58,270 bases of DNA, taken from positions 1-58,270 of the forward strand of contig NZ_MTHB01000056.1 of assembly GCF_002220365.1 (NCBI RefSeq). Direction: 5' to 3'. The translations under genes and the position numbers were made by a program. Below the pieces are notes generated by a model. It had not been told where the DNA came from and did no database searches. It saw only the letters and a program-made list of their open reading frames with translations. Within the stretch, counting starts at the first letter, position 1; each line of letters starts with the position of its first letter. Below are positions 18,253 through 27,242 of the stretch, in pieces. The DNA is from Caballeronia sordidicola. GTDB taxonomy: Bacteria > Pseudomonadota > Gammaproteobacteria > Burkholderiales > Burkholderiaceae.

Positions 18253-19112
18253 ACCGGCCCGCGCTAAGGGCGAATGTGGTGGCCTCCGATGAATCGCTCG
18301 CGCTGTCTGGACAACTATCGTCCAAGGAAAAAACGGCGAGCTCACCTCTGCAACCATGGCGCATTGCCGGGCTCCTGCTGCCCTTCGCGTTTCTCGGCCT
18401 CATGGAAATGCTGGTCAGAACCCATGTCGTTCCGGAACATCTGGTTCCGGCGCCAAGCAGCATAGTCGAGACGCTCTGGCAACTCGGCGGCGAGCGCCTC
18501 GCGCGGCATATTGGTGCCAGTAGTTTGCGCGTGTTCGCGGGCTTTGCTATTGGCGCGTTCATCGCCATTCTTTTCGGCGCGGCGATGGGCCTGAGCCGAA
18601 GACTCGACGCGCTGCTCGATCCAAGTTTTCAGGCGCTAAGAGCCATTCCATCGCTGGCATGGGTTCCTGTTCTCCTGCTCTGGATGGGTATCGACGAGGC
18701 GCCCAAGATTACGCTGATTGCTATCGGCGCGTTCTTTCCAGTGCACTTGAGCGTGGTCGCCGGCATTCGTGGCGTGGACCGCAAGCTGATCGAACTGGGC
18801 GAGGTGAATCGCCTGGGGCAGCGGGCGCTCTTTACGCGCATTCTGCTTCCGGCATCGCTGCCGCACATCTTCACGGGGCTGCGGACCGGCCTGAGCCTTG
18901 CGTGGATGTTCATGGTCGCCGCCGAGCTGATCGCAGCCACGCGTGGTCTGGGTTATCTGCTGAGCGATGGCCGCGAAACAGGACGTCCTGACCTTGTCTT
19001 CGGGGCAATCCTGTTACTCGCGTTGCTAGGGAAACTAAGCGACAGCGTGCTCAAGGCGATCGAAACCCGCGTGCTTTCATGGCGTGACACCAATACCGGA
19101 GACCGCCGATGA
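18249..19112 (+). CDS. ABC transporter permease, SsuC family
   Basis: A 287-residue permease with a hydrophilic N-terminal stretch of about 35 residues and then six membrane segments. The coupling loop is LIELGEVNRLGQRALFTRILLPASLPHI; ALRAIPSLAWVPVLLLWMGIDEAPKI is the conserved SsuC block. ATGA overlaps at both ends tie it to ssuA-like and ssuB-like genes. Confidence 0.9.
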   Translation: MNRPALRANVVASDESLALSGQLSSKEKTASSPLQPWRIAGLLLPFAFLGLMEMLVRTHVVPEHLVPAPSSIVETLWQLGGERLARHIGASSLRVFAGFAIGAFIAILFGAAMGLSRRLDALLDPSFQALRAIPSLAWVPVLLLWMGIDEAPKITLIAIGAFFPVHLSVVAGIRGVDRKLIELGEVNRLGQRALFTRILLPASLPHIFTGLRTGLSLAWMFMVAAELIAATRGLGYLLSDGRETGRPDLVFGAILLLALLGKLSDSVLKAIETRVLSWRDTNTGDRR

Positions 19113-19855
19113 GCGCCCCGCTTCTCGACTTGCGCGTCTCTGACAAACACCACGACTCGCGCACCATACTTGAACGCCTCACGCTCTCGATCCGGCGCGG
19201 GGAGATAGTAAGTCTCGTGGGTCCGAGCGGTTGCGGAAAGAGCACGCTATTGCGGATTCTTGCGGGCCTCGACCGTGAATTCAACGGCGAGATTCTGATC
19301 GATGGAAAGCGACAACAAGGGCCATCGAGCAGGATCGGGGTGATCTTTCAGGAGCCGCGTTTATTGCCCTGGCTGAGTGTGGCGGACAATGTCGCGTTTC
19401 CGGCAGGCCCGCGTCGTGGACGCGACCCTCGCGTGGGCAGTTTGCTGGCTGAAGTGGGTCTTGCCGGTGCGCGCGCTTATCTTCCCAAGCAATTGTCCGG
19501 CGGCATGGCGCAGCGGGTGGCAATCGCGAGGGGTCTGTTCTCCGAGCCCGATTTGCTGTTGCTTGACGAGCCCTTCAGTGCGGTCGACGCAATGACGCGG
19601 ATGCGGTTGCAGGATCTGTTGTTATCGCTCGTGCGCTCGCATGGGACGGCAGCGCTCCTGGTCACGCACGATCTGGACGAAGCGCTTTACCTCTCGGACC
19701 GCGTGCTGCTGATGACACCGTCGGGTAAAAGCGGTGCTGGGCGGATTGTGCGTGAGATCGACGTAAGCGTCGAGCGGCCGCGCGATCGTCGCGATGTCTT
19801 GCTTGCGAGCCTGCGCGGCGAATTGCTGGAAGGTCTGGGGGCGGTCACGGTCTGA
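19109..19855 (+). CDS. ABC transporter ATPase, SsuB family
   Basis: A 248-residue ATPase: Walker A GPSGCGKST, signature LSGGMAQRVAIARGL, Walker [18 protein letters not shown]-loop VTHDLDEA. It is coupled by a 4-nt overlap to the permease gene. It ends 20 nt before the convergent ssuF gene of the second ssu operon, so the two systems meet tail to tail. Confidence 0.92.
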   Translation: MSAPLLDLRVSDKHHDSRTILERLTLSIRRGEIVSLVGPSGCGKSTLLRILAGLDREFNGEILIDGKRQQGPSSRIGVIFQEPRLLPWLSVADNVAFPAGPRRGRDPRVGSLLAEVGLAGARAYLPKQLSGGMAQRVAIARGLFSEPDLLLLDEPFSAVDAMTRMRLQDLLLSLVRSHGTAALLVTHDLDEALYLSDRVLLMTPSGKSGAGRIVREIDVSVERPRDRRDVLLASLRGELLEGLGAVTV

Positions 19856-19874
19856 GCCGCCCTTCAGGACAGGG

Positions 19875-20090
19875 TCAAAGCCGTGCGATAGAGACTTCCG
19901 TCGACTTCACAAACGCAATGACTTCGCTCCCTACCTTGAGTTCCAGTTCGTCGATCGAGCGCGTGGTGATCACCGAAGTGACAATGCCATAAGGGGTCTC
20001 CACATCGACTTCCGAGACCACCGAACCACGAATGATCTCCTTGATATGGCCTTTGAACTGGTTGCGTACATTGATTGCCGTGATGCCCAT
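19875..20090 (-). CDS. ssuF: SsuF-like molbindin (TOBE/Mop domain protein)
   Basis: A 71-residue single Mop/TOBE domain: MGITAINVRNQFKGHIKEI, then GSVVSEVDVETPYGIVTSVIT and ELKVGSEVIAFVKSTEVSIARL (last block 22 residues, shown as LKVGSEVIAFVKSTEV). Start at 20090 is set by CGGAG 8 nt upstream. In Pseudomonas putida the last gene of ssuEADCBF encodes such a protein and is needed for sulfonate use, though how is not known; molbindins bind molybdate. It is last in this operon, 72 nt after ssuB. The molybdenum link is notable because a SoxC-like molybdoenzyme is encoded in the same operon. Confidence 0.88.
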   Translation of the reverse strand: MGITAINVRNQFKGHIKEIIRGSVVSEVDVETPYGIVTSVITTRSIDELELKVGSEVIAFVKSTEVSIARL

Positions 20091-20162
20091 GGTGATGCTC
20101 CGTATTGATTGAATAGTGCCGGGGCCGGTAGACAGCGGCAATGAGTGAATCGATAACCAAAT

Positions 20163-21002
20163 CTAGCCTGGCTGCGCACCGTTCCTGAGAACTCGCGACA
20201 ACACTTGTTCTTCCAGCTCGGCGAAACCTTCCGCCGTGCGTGAACGCGGGCGCTGCAGGGAGATGGCGGCATCGAAGGAAATCTTCCCCGCTTCGATCAA
20301 CACGATCCGCTCGCCCAGCGCCACCGCTTCCTGCACATCGTGCGTGACAAGCAGTGCGGTGAAGCGATGCTCGCGCCACAGACGCTCAATCAGCGCGTGC
20401 ATTTCGATGCGCGTCAACGCATCGAGCGCACCCAGCGGTTCGTCCAGCAACAGCAGGTCCGGCCGGTGCACCAACGCGCGCGCAAGCGCTACCCGTTGCC
20501 GCTGACCGCCTGACAATTGCGCGGGCCAATCGCCCTCCCGCGCGCTCAGGCCCACTTCAGCCAGCGTCGCCCGGGCATCTTCGCGCGACGAACGCGGCAA
20601 GCCGAGCATGACGTTTTGCAGCACGCTCTTCCACGGCAGCAAGCGAGCATCCTGGAACATGATGCGGGTCTCCAGAACACTGGTTCCCGCCGCCGCATTG
20701 CGCTGAACGACACCGCCGGTCGCTTTTTCAAGGCCCGCGATCAGGCGCAGCAACGTGGACTTGCCGCAGCCGCTGCGGCCGACTATCGATACAAAACTGC
20801 CGCGTTCAATGGCGAAATCGAAGTTCGACAATACCTTGCGCTCGCCAAAATGTTTGTCGACGCCTTGCAGCGCGACAGCCATGTCCGCGGGGAGCGTCCG
20901 GGGCGCAACCGCTGCCGGCGCACGTTCGCGCGCAGCAACTTCCGGTTCGTTGCCTTCCAGCACGGCATTACCCGATGCATACGATGCGTAGCTTGATGTC
21001 AC
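20163..21002 (-). CDS. ssuB: Aliphatic sulfonate ABC transporter ATPase SsuB
   Basis: A 279-residue ATPase with Walker [10 protein letters not shown], signature [15 protein letters not shown], Walker [17 protein letters not shown] and H-loop VTHDVQEA. A 40-residue N-terminal extension is typical of Burkholderia SsuB. The start overlaps the ssuC stop by 4 nt. Together with SsuC and SsuA it takes up alkanesulfonates. Confidence 0.94.
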   Translation of the reverse strand: MTSSYASYASGNAVLEGNEPEVAARERAPAAVAPRTLPADMAVALQGVDKHFGERKVLSNFDFAIERGSFVSIVGRSGCGKSTLLRLIAGLEKATGGVVQRNAAAGTSVLETRIMFQDARLLPWKSVLQNVMLGLPRSSREDARATLAEVGLSAREGDWPAQLSGGQRQRVALARALVHRPDLLLLDEPLGALDALTRIEMHALIERLWREHRFTALLVTHDVQEAVALGERIVLIEAGKISFDAAISLQRPRSRTAEGFAELEEQVLSRVLRNGAQPG

Positions 21003-21793
21003 GTTTTTGCTCCCTTCTGATACGCAGGATGCCAGCGCAGCGTTGCGCGCTCGATCGACTTCGCGAGCATGTCGGCAAGCTTGCCGAGCAGCGCGTAAAG
21101 CAGGATGCCGACGACCACCACATCGGTCTGCAGAAACTCGCGCGCGTTCATCGTCATATAGCCGATCCCCGATTGCGCCGAGATGGTCTCAGCCACAATC
21201 AGCATCACCCACATCAACCCGAATGCGAACCGCACGCCCACCAGAATGGAAGGCAATGCGCCCGGCAGGATCACGTCGCGATACAGCGCAAAGCCCGAGA
21301 GTCCGTAGCTGCGTGCCATCTCGATCAGGTCTGCATCGACGGACCGAATGCCGTGGTACGTATTCGTATAGATGGGGAAAAACACACCCAGCGCAACGAG
21401 GAACAACTTCGCTTCCTCTCCGATGCCGAACCACAAAATCACCAGCGGAATCATGGCGAGCGCGGGGATGTTGCGGATCATCTGCACGCTCGAGTCGAGC
21501 GCGATTTCAGCCGGCTTGAAAAGGCCCGTCCCCAACCCAAGCACAAAGCCGATGCTGCCGCCGATCGCAAAGCCGGTCAGCGCACGCCATGCGCTCACCT
21601 TCACGTTCGCCCACATATCGCCGGACTGGATCAGCTCCCACGCGGCCTTGACCACGGCCAAGGGTTCGGGCAATACCCGCGACGACAAACCGCCCGTGCG
21701 CGCGGCCAGTTCCCATGCAATCAGGATCAGGATAGGCACAAGCCAAGGCGCGGCTTGTACGCCGGCGCGACGAAAAAACGGGACCACGTTCAT
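20999..21793 (-). CDS. ssuC: Aliphatic sulfonate ABC transporter permease SsuC
   Basis: A 264-residue permease beginning [17 protein letters not shown]. The start at 21793 is preferred to a TTG upstream because GGAGG sits just before it (short 4-nt spacing). Six membrane segments; coupling loop [53 protein letters not shown] is the SsuC hallmark. It is 39 nt after ssuD; the spacer contains an imperfect tandem duplication (AATCAACTTTGCC / AATTAACTTTGCG). Confidence 0.93.
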   Translation of the reverse strand: MNVVPFFRRAGVQAAPWLVPILILIAWELAARTGGLSSRVLPEPLAVVKAAWELIQSGDMWANVKVSAWRALTGFAIGGSIGFVLGLGTGLFKPAEIALDSSVQMIRNIPALAMIPLVILWFGIGEEAKLFLVALGVFFPIYTNTYHGIRSVDADLIEMARSYGLSGFALYRDVILPGALPSILVGVRFAFGLMWVMLIVAETISAQSGIGYMTMNAREFLQTDVVVVGILLYALLGKLADMLAKSIERATLRWHPAYQKGAKT

Positions 21794-21832
21794 CGGACCT
21801 CCGGGTTCAACGTTGCCAATCAACTTTGCCAA

Positions 21833-22981
21833 TTAACTTTGCGAAGCGCGAGGCAAATACGACGTGCCGACGATTTCACCGAACGGTCCCGACAAAGGAC
21901 CCGACGAGCGCTCTTTCTGTTCACGCGGCAGCAGCGGGAAGACGAGCTCGGCAAACCGGTACGACTCTTCCAGATGCGGATAGCCCGACAGGATGAAGGT
22001 GTCGATACCGAGTGCCGCGTACTCTTTCATCAAACCCGCGACCTGCTCCGGGTTGCCCACCAGCGCCGTGCCTGCACCGCCGCGCACGAGGCCGACACCC
22101 GCCCACAAATGCGGATAGACCTCGAGCTTGTCACGCTGCCCGCCGTGCAATGCCGCCATGCGCCGCTGGCCTTCCGAATCCATCTTTGCAAACGATGCCT
22201 GGGCCCGCTGGATGGTTTCATCGTCGAGCTTGCTGATGAGCCTGTCCGCGTCGGCCCACGCTTCCTGTTCCGTTTCGCGCACGATCACATGCAGGCGAAT
22301 GCCGAACTTGATCTTGCGGCCTTTATCCGCTGCGCGGCGACGGATGTCGGCGAGCTTCTTTTCGACTTCAGCGGGCGGTTCACCCCAGGTCAGATAGGTA
22401 TCGATATGATCGGCCGCGATCTCGTGCGCAGCCGGCGACGAACCGCCGAACCACAGCGGCGGATGCGCCTTTTGCACGGGCGGATAAAGCACCTTGCCGC
22501 CCTTCGAGCTCAGGTGCTTGCCCTCGAAATCGATCGTGCCGCCTTCATGCGACGACTCGAGCAGACCGCGCCAGATCTGCAGGAATTCGTCCGTGACTTC
22601 GTAGCGGGTGTTGTGATCATTGAACACACCATCGCCGGCCAGTTCAATCGGGTCACCGCCCGTCACGACGTTGATCAACAGACGGCCGCCGGAGAGACGG
22701 TCGAAGGTCGATGCCATGCGTGCGGACAATGCCGGAGACGTCAGACCCGGGCGGATCGCAACGAGGAACTTGAGGCGTTTCGTTGCGGGAATCAGGCTGG
22801 ATGCCACCACCCATGCGTCTTCGCAGGAACGACCCGTCGGCAGCAGCACGCCCTCGTAGCCGAGCGTGTCGGCCGCTACCGCGATCTGGCGGAAGTAGTC
22901 GTAGTCAGCGGCGCGCGCGCCTTGCGTCGTGCCGAGATAACGGCTGTCGCCGTGGGTCGGAATGAACCAGAAAACATTCAT
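21833..22981 (-). CDS. ssuD: FMNH2-dependent alkanesulfonate monooxygenase SsuD
   Basis: A 382-residue TIM-barrel flavin monooxygenase of the bacterial luciferase group, usual length for SsuD (about 381). It begins [17 protein letters not shown]; other blocks are [47 protein letters not shown] and the C-terminal [18 protein letters not shown]. It cleaves the C-S bond of alkanesulfonates with O2 and FMNH2, giving aldehyde and sulfite. AGGAG lies 6 nt before the start. It needs an FMN reductase: no ssuE is in this operon, and the enzyme at 5694 is a candidate. Confidence 0.96.
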   Translation of the reverse strand: MNVFWFIPTHGDSRYLGTTQGARAADYDYFRQIAVAADTLGYEGVLLPTGRSCEDAWVVASSLIPATKRLKFLVAIRPGLTSPALSARMASTFDRLSGGRLLINVVTGGDPIELAGDGVFNDHNTRYEVTDEFLQIWRGLLESSHEGGTIDFEGKHLSSKGGKVLYPPVQKAHPPLWFGGSSPAAHEIAADHIDTYLTWGEPPAEVEKKLADIRRRAADKGRKIKFGIRLHVIVRETEQEAWADADRLISKLDDETIQRAQASFAKMDSEGQRRMAALHGGQRDKLEVYPHLWAGVGLVRGGAGTALVGNPEQVAGLMKEYAALGIDTFILSGYPHLEESYRFAELVFPLLPREQKERSSGPLSGPFGEIVGTSYLPRASQS

Positions 22982-23204
22982 CGAGGGCTCCTGCCTTGCG
23001 GTGTAAGTTCGAGTGTCGAGTAGGGAACCGGCGAAGCGTGTACATACAAGGTACGGCCCATGTTCGTGCGAAACGAGTCGCCCATCCCCGTTCAGATGAT
23101 TCATCTTAGCGATGCCCACTTTAGGCATGAACGATTTATTTAAGCTAAGGTTCTCGCCAATTCTGCTTATGCGTCTCTAGCGACGCAGGAGCGCAACGTC
23201 CGGC
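22982..23204. other. Gap between ssuA and ssuD with a small hairpin
   Basis: A 223-nt gap within the ssu operon. TGCGTC (23170-23175) and GACGCA (23182-23187) form a short hairpin just after ssuA, which could lower expression of ssuD or protect the upstream mRNA. A separate promoter for ssuD is possible but no clear hexamers were seen. Confidence 0.4.
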
Positions 23205-24233
23205 TTAAGCAACGCTCCAGCGCGCATCGGCCACCGCCAGTTTCTTCGGAATCAGCTTCAGGCCGGTGAAGGTATCGGCAATCTGCTGCTGGTATGCAAG
23301 GGTCTCCGGCGTGATGGACTGCACACCGTAACCGGTCCGTTTCAACGCGCGCTCGAGCGTCGTCTGATCCAGCCCGACCAGCGGTGACAGCAGCTTCGCG
23401 GCGTCCGGCACGTTGTCGCGTCCCCATTGGTCGACGTGGTCCAGTTCCTCCAGCAACGCATGCACAAGCTGCGGTTGAGCGGTCGCGAACTTACGTGTTG
23501 CAAGGTAGTACTGCGTGTTGCGCACCAGCCCGGTGCCGTCCGCAATCACGCGTGCATTCGCCTGACGTTCGACGGCTGCGAGATACGGGTCCCAGATGAC
23601 CCATGCGTCGACGCTGCCCTGCACGAACGCCGCGCGCGCGTCGGCGGGAGCAAGATAGACCGGCTGGATATCCGCATATGAAAGCCCGGCCTTCTTCAGC
23701 GCTTCAACTAGCAAGTAGTGGACATTCGAGCCCTTGTTCAAAGCGACCTTCTTGCCGCGCAGATCTTCTACCTTACGGATTGCCGAATCGTGCGGTACGA
23801 CAATCGCTTCGCCTTGCGGTGCAGGCGGTTCGTTGCCCACATACACAAAGTCCACGCCCGCGGCCTGAGCAAAGATCGGTGGCGTTTCACCTACCGTACC
23901 GGCATCGACTGCACCTGCGTTGAGCCCTTCCAGAAGTTGCGGTCCGGCTGGGAATTCGAGCCATTGCACGGTGACGCCCTGGGCCGCGAGTCGTTTGTCG
24001 AGCGTACCGCGCGCCTTCAGAACGACGAAGTTGCCGTACTTCTGATAACCAATGCGGAACGTTTTTCCCGGCTCCTCGGCGCGTGCTGTCTGGCTGGCTA
24101 ATAGTGCTCCGGCGCCGGTCAGGATGCTGGTGGCTCCCGCGCTCAAAGCGGCTATCTTGAGCAATGTACGACGGCGTGACGGAACGGCCAGTTGCGATAA
24201 CGTTTCGTCTTGTATCCGGTAATGCTCAGACAT
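23205..24233 (-). CDS. ssuA: Aliphatic sulfonate ABC transporter substrate-binding protein SsuA
   Basis: A 342-residue binding protein. Start at 24233 is supported by AAGGAG 6-7 nt upstream. The leader holds SRRRTLLK, a twin-arginine motif, followed by a hydrophobic stretch and TARAEE, suggesting Tat export, unlike most SsuA. The body has FRIGYQKYGNFVVLKARGTL, VQWLEFPAGPQLLEGLNAG, TVGETPPIFAQAAGVDFVYV (each in the SsuA clamp) and DAWVIWDPYLAAVERQ. It is located between the cytochrome c gene (17-nt gap) and ssuD. Confidence 0.93.
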   Translation of the reverse strand: MSEHYRIQDETLSQLAVPSRRRTLLKIAALSAGATSILTGAGALLASQTARAEEPGKTFRIGYQKYGNFVVLKARGTLDKRLAAQGVTVQWLEFPAGPQLLEGLNAGAVDAGTVGETPPIFAQAAGVDFVYVGNEPPAPQGEAIVVPHDSAIRKVEDLRGKKVALNKGSNVHYLLVEALKKAGLSYADIQPVYLAPADARAAFVQGSVDAWVIWDPYLAAVERQANARVIADGTGLVRNTQYYLATRKFATAQPQLVHALLEELDHVDQWGRDNVPDAAKLLSPLVGLDQTTLERALKRTGYGVQSITPETLAYQQQIADTFTGLKLIPKKLAVADARWSVA

Positions 24234-24250
24234 GTTTTGCTCCTTCATAT

Positions 24251-24766
24251 TCACAGTCGGCCAGGACGCGGATCGGGTACGAAACCGTCACGATTCGGCA
24301 TCCTTATCTTTTGTAGAGATTGCGCATCAAGCCGCGTATCGGGCGGTACGATGCCGTTCTGATTCAACAGGAAAGCGCTGAGCGCGTAAACCTCGTCAGC
24401 CGACAAGGACTGCGGTGCGTTGTAAGGCATCGCCCGGCGAATGTAATCAAACAACGTGGTGGCGTAGGGCCAGTAACTACCGACCGTGCGCTTGGGTTTT
24501 GCGCTTGCCAGCGTGCCCCGGCCGCTCACCAGCGCATCGCCGATCAAACCCTGACCCAGCGCACCGTGACAGGCAGCACATTTCGCTGCGAACACGTGCG
24601 CGCCCGTCGTCACGTCGCCGCTACCCGCAGGAAGACCGCGCCCATCGGGCGCAACATCGATATTCCACGCGGCGATCTCGTCCGCCGTGAGCGGCGTGCC
24701 AATGTCGTGCGCCGCGAAGCACCCCGGTGACACGGCAATCAGCGCGAACAATAGGGCTCTACGCAT
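24251..24766 (-). CDS. c-type cytochrome, electron acceptor of the SoxC-like sulfite dehydrogenase
   Basis: A 171-residue secreted monoheme cytochrome c. The start at 24766 (MRRALLFALIAVSPGCF) lies inside the end of the upstream molybdoenzyme gene (8-nt overlap). Signal peptide then heme site KCAACHG; distal methionine probably in MPYNAPQSLSADEVYALSAFLL (block starting IRRAMPYNAP). The layout matches SoxD/SorB partners that accept electrons from sulfite oxidation in the periplasm. It is short compared with the two-heme SoxD. Confidence 0.85.
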   Translation of the reverse strand: MRRALLFALIAVSPGCFAAHDIGTPLTADEIAAWNIDVAPDGRGLPAGSGDVTTGAHVFAAKCAACHGALGQGLIGDALVSGRGTLASAKPKRTVGSYWPYATTLFDYIRRAMPYNAPQSLSADEVYALSAFLLNQNGIVPPDTRLDAQSLQKIRMPNRDGFVPDPRPGRL

Positions 24767-26006
24767 TGCGCACCTCGCCTGCCGCATCAATACGCCATTG
24801 CTGGATCGCGTTGTAGTGATACTGCGAGTTGAGACCGCGCGCGGCGACCAGCGCTTCACGCGTGGGTTGGACGTAGCCTGTTGAGTCGGTGGCGCGCGAC
24901 AGGATGCTCGCCGGTTCGCCGGTCCAGTTCCAGTCGGCCTGAAAACGCGTGAGCGCGCGGTCACGTGCGGGCGTTTCCAGTCGCGCCGTTCGCCAGCTTG
25001 TGCCGCCGTCCGTCGAGACTTCCACCTGGCGGATCGTGCCGCGTCCCGACCAGGCCAGTCCGGAGATCGGATAGAACCCGTGCGTTGTCAGCCGATGCCC
25101 CGGCGACGGCCGCGTGATCACCGACTTCGCGTCCATCTCGAACACGAACTGGCGCGCGGTGCCATCGGCGAGAAGGTTCGTGTACTTCGACGTTTCCTCG
25201 CGCGTCTGCAAAGGAGCATCGACCACCTTCAGGCGACGCAGCCACTTTACGTGCGTATTGCCCTCGAAGCCGGGCACGATCAGCCGCAACGGATACCCGT
25301 TCTCGGGACGCAGGCGTTCACCGTTTTGCGCGTAGGCCACGAGCGCCCGATCCGCAATGCGCTGCAACGGCAGGCTGCGCGTCATCGCGGCCGCATCGGC
25401 GCCTTCGGCCAGCACCCAACCCGACGTGCCGGTAATACCGCCGACCTCCTCGAGCAGCGTGGACAAACGCACACCCGTCCATTCGCAGCACGACAACAGA
25501 CCGTGCGTGAGCTGTACCGGCATGCCGCTCGGACCGTTCCATTCGTTCCCGGTATTCCCCGAACATTCGATGAAATGAATCCGCGACTCTGACGGCAAGC
25601 GCAGGATGTCGTCCATCGTGAAAAGCTTTGGATTCGGTACTAGTCCGTGAATAGCCAAACGATGCAACGATGGGTCTATATCCGGAACGCCCGCGTGATG
25701 ACGCTCGTAGACGAGCCCGTTCGGTGTGATCGAACCGTGCAGATCGGCGAGCGGCGTCATGGAGGAAGCCGCCCCGGGCAAAGGCCACGCCTTGGCCGCA
25801 CGGCGCACCACGTCTGCTTCATATCGTGACGGCAACCCGTAAGGATGCTCGAGGATCGGTGCGCCGGGTGTCTTCGACCAGGCTGCGATCTCAAGTGGTC
25901 TGAGCAACTCGGCCGCGCCGGCTTGCGATGCGGCAAAGCCGCCGGCAGCGAGACTGCCAAGCAGACGTCGGCGACCCGGTGAAGGTGAGGACTTACGGGA
26001 GGTCAT
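24759..26006 (-). CDS. soxC: SoxC-like sulfite dehydrogenase, molybdopterin subunit
   Basis: A 415-residue sulfite oxidase-family molybdoenzyme. It has a Tat leader with GRRRLLGSLAAGG. The molybdenum-coordinating cysteine is C148 in HFIECSGNTGNEW. Other family blocks are ENGYPLRLIVPGFEGNTHVKWL (shown as YPLRLIVPGFEGN, HVKWLRRL) and the C-terminal dimerisation domain with TDSTGYVQPTREALVAARG. It oxidises sulfite to sulfate, or acts as SoxC, passing electrons to the cytochrome encoded next. Being in an ssu operon suggests that it removes sulfite made by SsuD or from imported material. Family length 400-430. Confidence 0.9.
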   Translation of the reverse strand: MTSRKSSPSPGRRRLLGSLAAGGFAASQAGAAELLRPLEIAAWSKTPGAPILEHPYGLPSRYEADVVRRAAKAWPLPGAASSMTPLADLHGSITPNGLVYERHHAGVPDIDPSLHRLAIHGLVPNPKLFTMDDILRLPSESRIHFIECSGNTGNEWNGPSGMPVQLTHGLLSCCEWTGVRLSTLLEEVGGITGTSGWVLAEGADAAAMTRSLPLQRIADRALVAYAQNGERLRPENGYPLRLIVPGFEGNTHVKWLRRLKVVDAPLQTREETSKYTNLLADGTARQFVFEMDAKSVITRPSPGHRLTTHGFYPISGLAWSGRGTIRQVEVSTDGGTSWRTARLETPARDRALTRFQADWNWTGEPASILSRATDSTGYVQPTREALVAARGLNSQYHYNAIQQWRIDAAGEVRNA

Positions 26007-26018
26007 GCTTAGCGACCG

Positions 26019-27041
26019 CTAAGGCTGCGTTGCGGTCAACGACGCCGTAGCCGCATTCGCGGCCACAGCCTTACGCCCGGCAAAGTCCCAGACCAGTGCG
26101 CTAGCGGTATCGACGGGCTTGGGCAGCAGCTTTGCCTGATAGAAGGTGTCGGCGATCGCTTGTTGCTCGCCGAAGTTCTTAGCTACAACCGCACGCACGG
26201 CATAGGTGCGCCGCGTATTCGCGCGCTCGACCGTTGCCTGATCGAGACCCCACACCGGCGCCAGAATCTTCGCCGCTTCCTGCGGATGCGCCTTGGTCCA
26301 GATGCCTGCTTCAACCAGCTGCTTGAACACGATATCGATGATCTTCGGATGCGCTTGCGCAAACGGCGCGGACGCGAGGTAATACCGTTGATACGACGCA
26401 AGCCCGTCACCACGGACCAGAATACGCGCGCCCGGATCTTGTTCGACGGAAGCCACATAGGGGTCCCACGCGAACCAAGCGTCCACGTCGTTGCGCTCGA
26501 ATGCCGCGCGTGCGTCTGCGGGTGCGAGGTAGCTGATCTTGACATCAGCCGGCAAGAGTTTTGCGCTAGCCAGCGCGGCGAGCAGCAGGTAGTGACTGCC
26601 GGCTGCCTTCGTCACCGCGATGCGCTTGCCTTTAAGGTCGGCGAGTGTGTGGATGGGTGCGTCACGATGCACGATCACGGCTTGCGCCGAGGGCGACGGC
26701 GTTTCCTGCGCGACATAAACGAAGTTGGCGTTAGCCGCTTGCGCGAACACGGGGACGGTATCCGCCACGTCCGCGCTGAAGTCCACCGCGCCCGCATTCA
26801 GCGCTTCGGTAAGCGGGAGCCCGCTCGCGAACTCGCCCCATTCAATGCGCACATCAAGCGGCGCCACTGCACGTTCCAGCGTGCCGCGCGCCTTCAGGAT
26901 CGCGATCAGCGTGGAGGATTTTTGAAAGCCGATTCGCAATTTGACGGGGTCGCCCGAAGGCGTTTGCGCGGTTGCACTACCCGCGCTCAGGGCAGTCAGG
27001 GCCAGCGCGAGGCACGCGGCCAGACGGGTGAAGAGTTTCAT
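26019..27041 (-). CDS. SsuA-like ABC substrate-binding protein (first gene of the ssu operon)
   Basis: A 340-residue paralogue of SsuA with a Sec leader (MKLFTRLAACLALALTAL, cleavage near ATAQ). It shares KLRIGFQKSSTLIAILKARGTL (shown as IGFQKSSTLIAILKARG), LADLKGKRIAVTKAAGSHYL and DAWFAWDPYVASVEQD with the ssuA product at 23205. It is 12 nt before soxC. Two SsuA variants in one operon with a single SsuBC suggest expanded ligand range. Confidence 0.9.
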   Translation of the reverse strand: MKLFTRLAACLALALTALSAGSATAQTPSGDPVKLRIGFQKSSTLIAILKARGTLERAVAPLDVRIEWGEFASGLPLTEALNAGAVDFSADVADTVPVFAQAANANFVYVAQETPSPSAQAVIVHRDAPIHTLADLKGKRIAVTKAAGSHYLLLAALASAKLLPADVKISYLAPADARAAFERNDVDAWFAWDPYVASVEQDPGARILVRGDGLASYQRYYLASAPFAQAHPKIIDIVFKQLVEAGIWTKAHPQEAAKILAPVWGLDQATVERANTRRTYAVRAVVAKNFGEQQAIADTFYQAKLLPKPVDTASALVWDFAGRKAVAANAATASLTATQP

Positions 27042-27107
27042 GGGAGCATCGCAGGCATATTAGGCAGCCGACCATGCTAACAAGGCGCGCGTCCAGCACT
27101 AAACGAT

Positions 27108-27125
27108 CAATCGTGATATCGATTG
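27108..27125. promoter_or_regulatory. Inverted repeat between divergent ssu operon and htrA-like gene
   Basis: CAATCG (27108-27113) and CGATTG (27120-27125) with 6-nt spacer TGATAT form a symmetric 18-bp site in the 201-nt divergent region. It is a candidate operator; no regulator can be assigned. Confidence 0.4.
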
Positions 27126-27242
27126 CAGCGGAAATGCTGAGACGGCCGCGCTGCCGGGTCGGACACTCCGGGCGGCGCAGCCCGGGCTTGAAATACCCGC
27201 AAGAATCCCGCATCTCCTGATCCCTTCATCAGGAGCATGATC

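Noticed and set aside
20975..23023. Long open frame of 682 codons on the plus strand
   Set aside because: It lies antisense to ssuB, ssuC and ssuD, whose proteins are clearly recognisable. Composition is that of an antisense frame in GC-rich DNA (rich in Arg, His, Gln).
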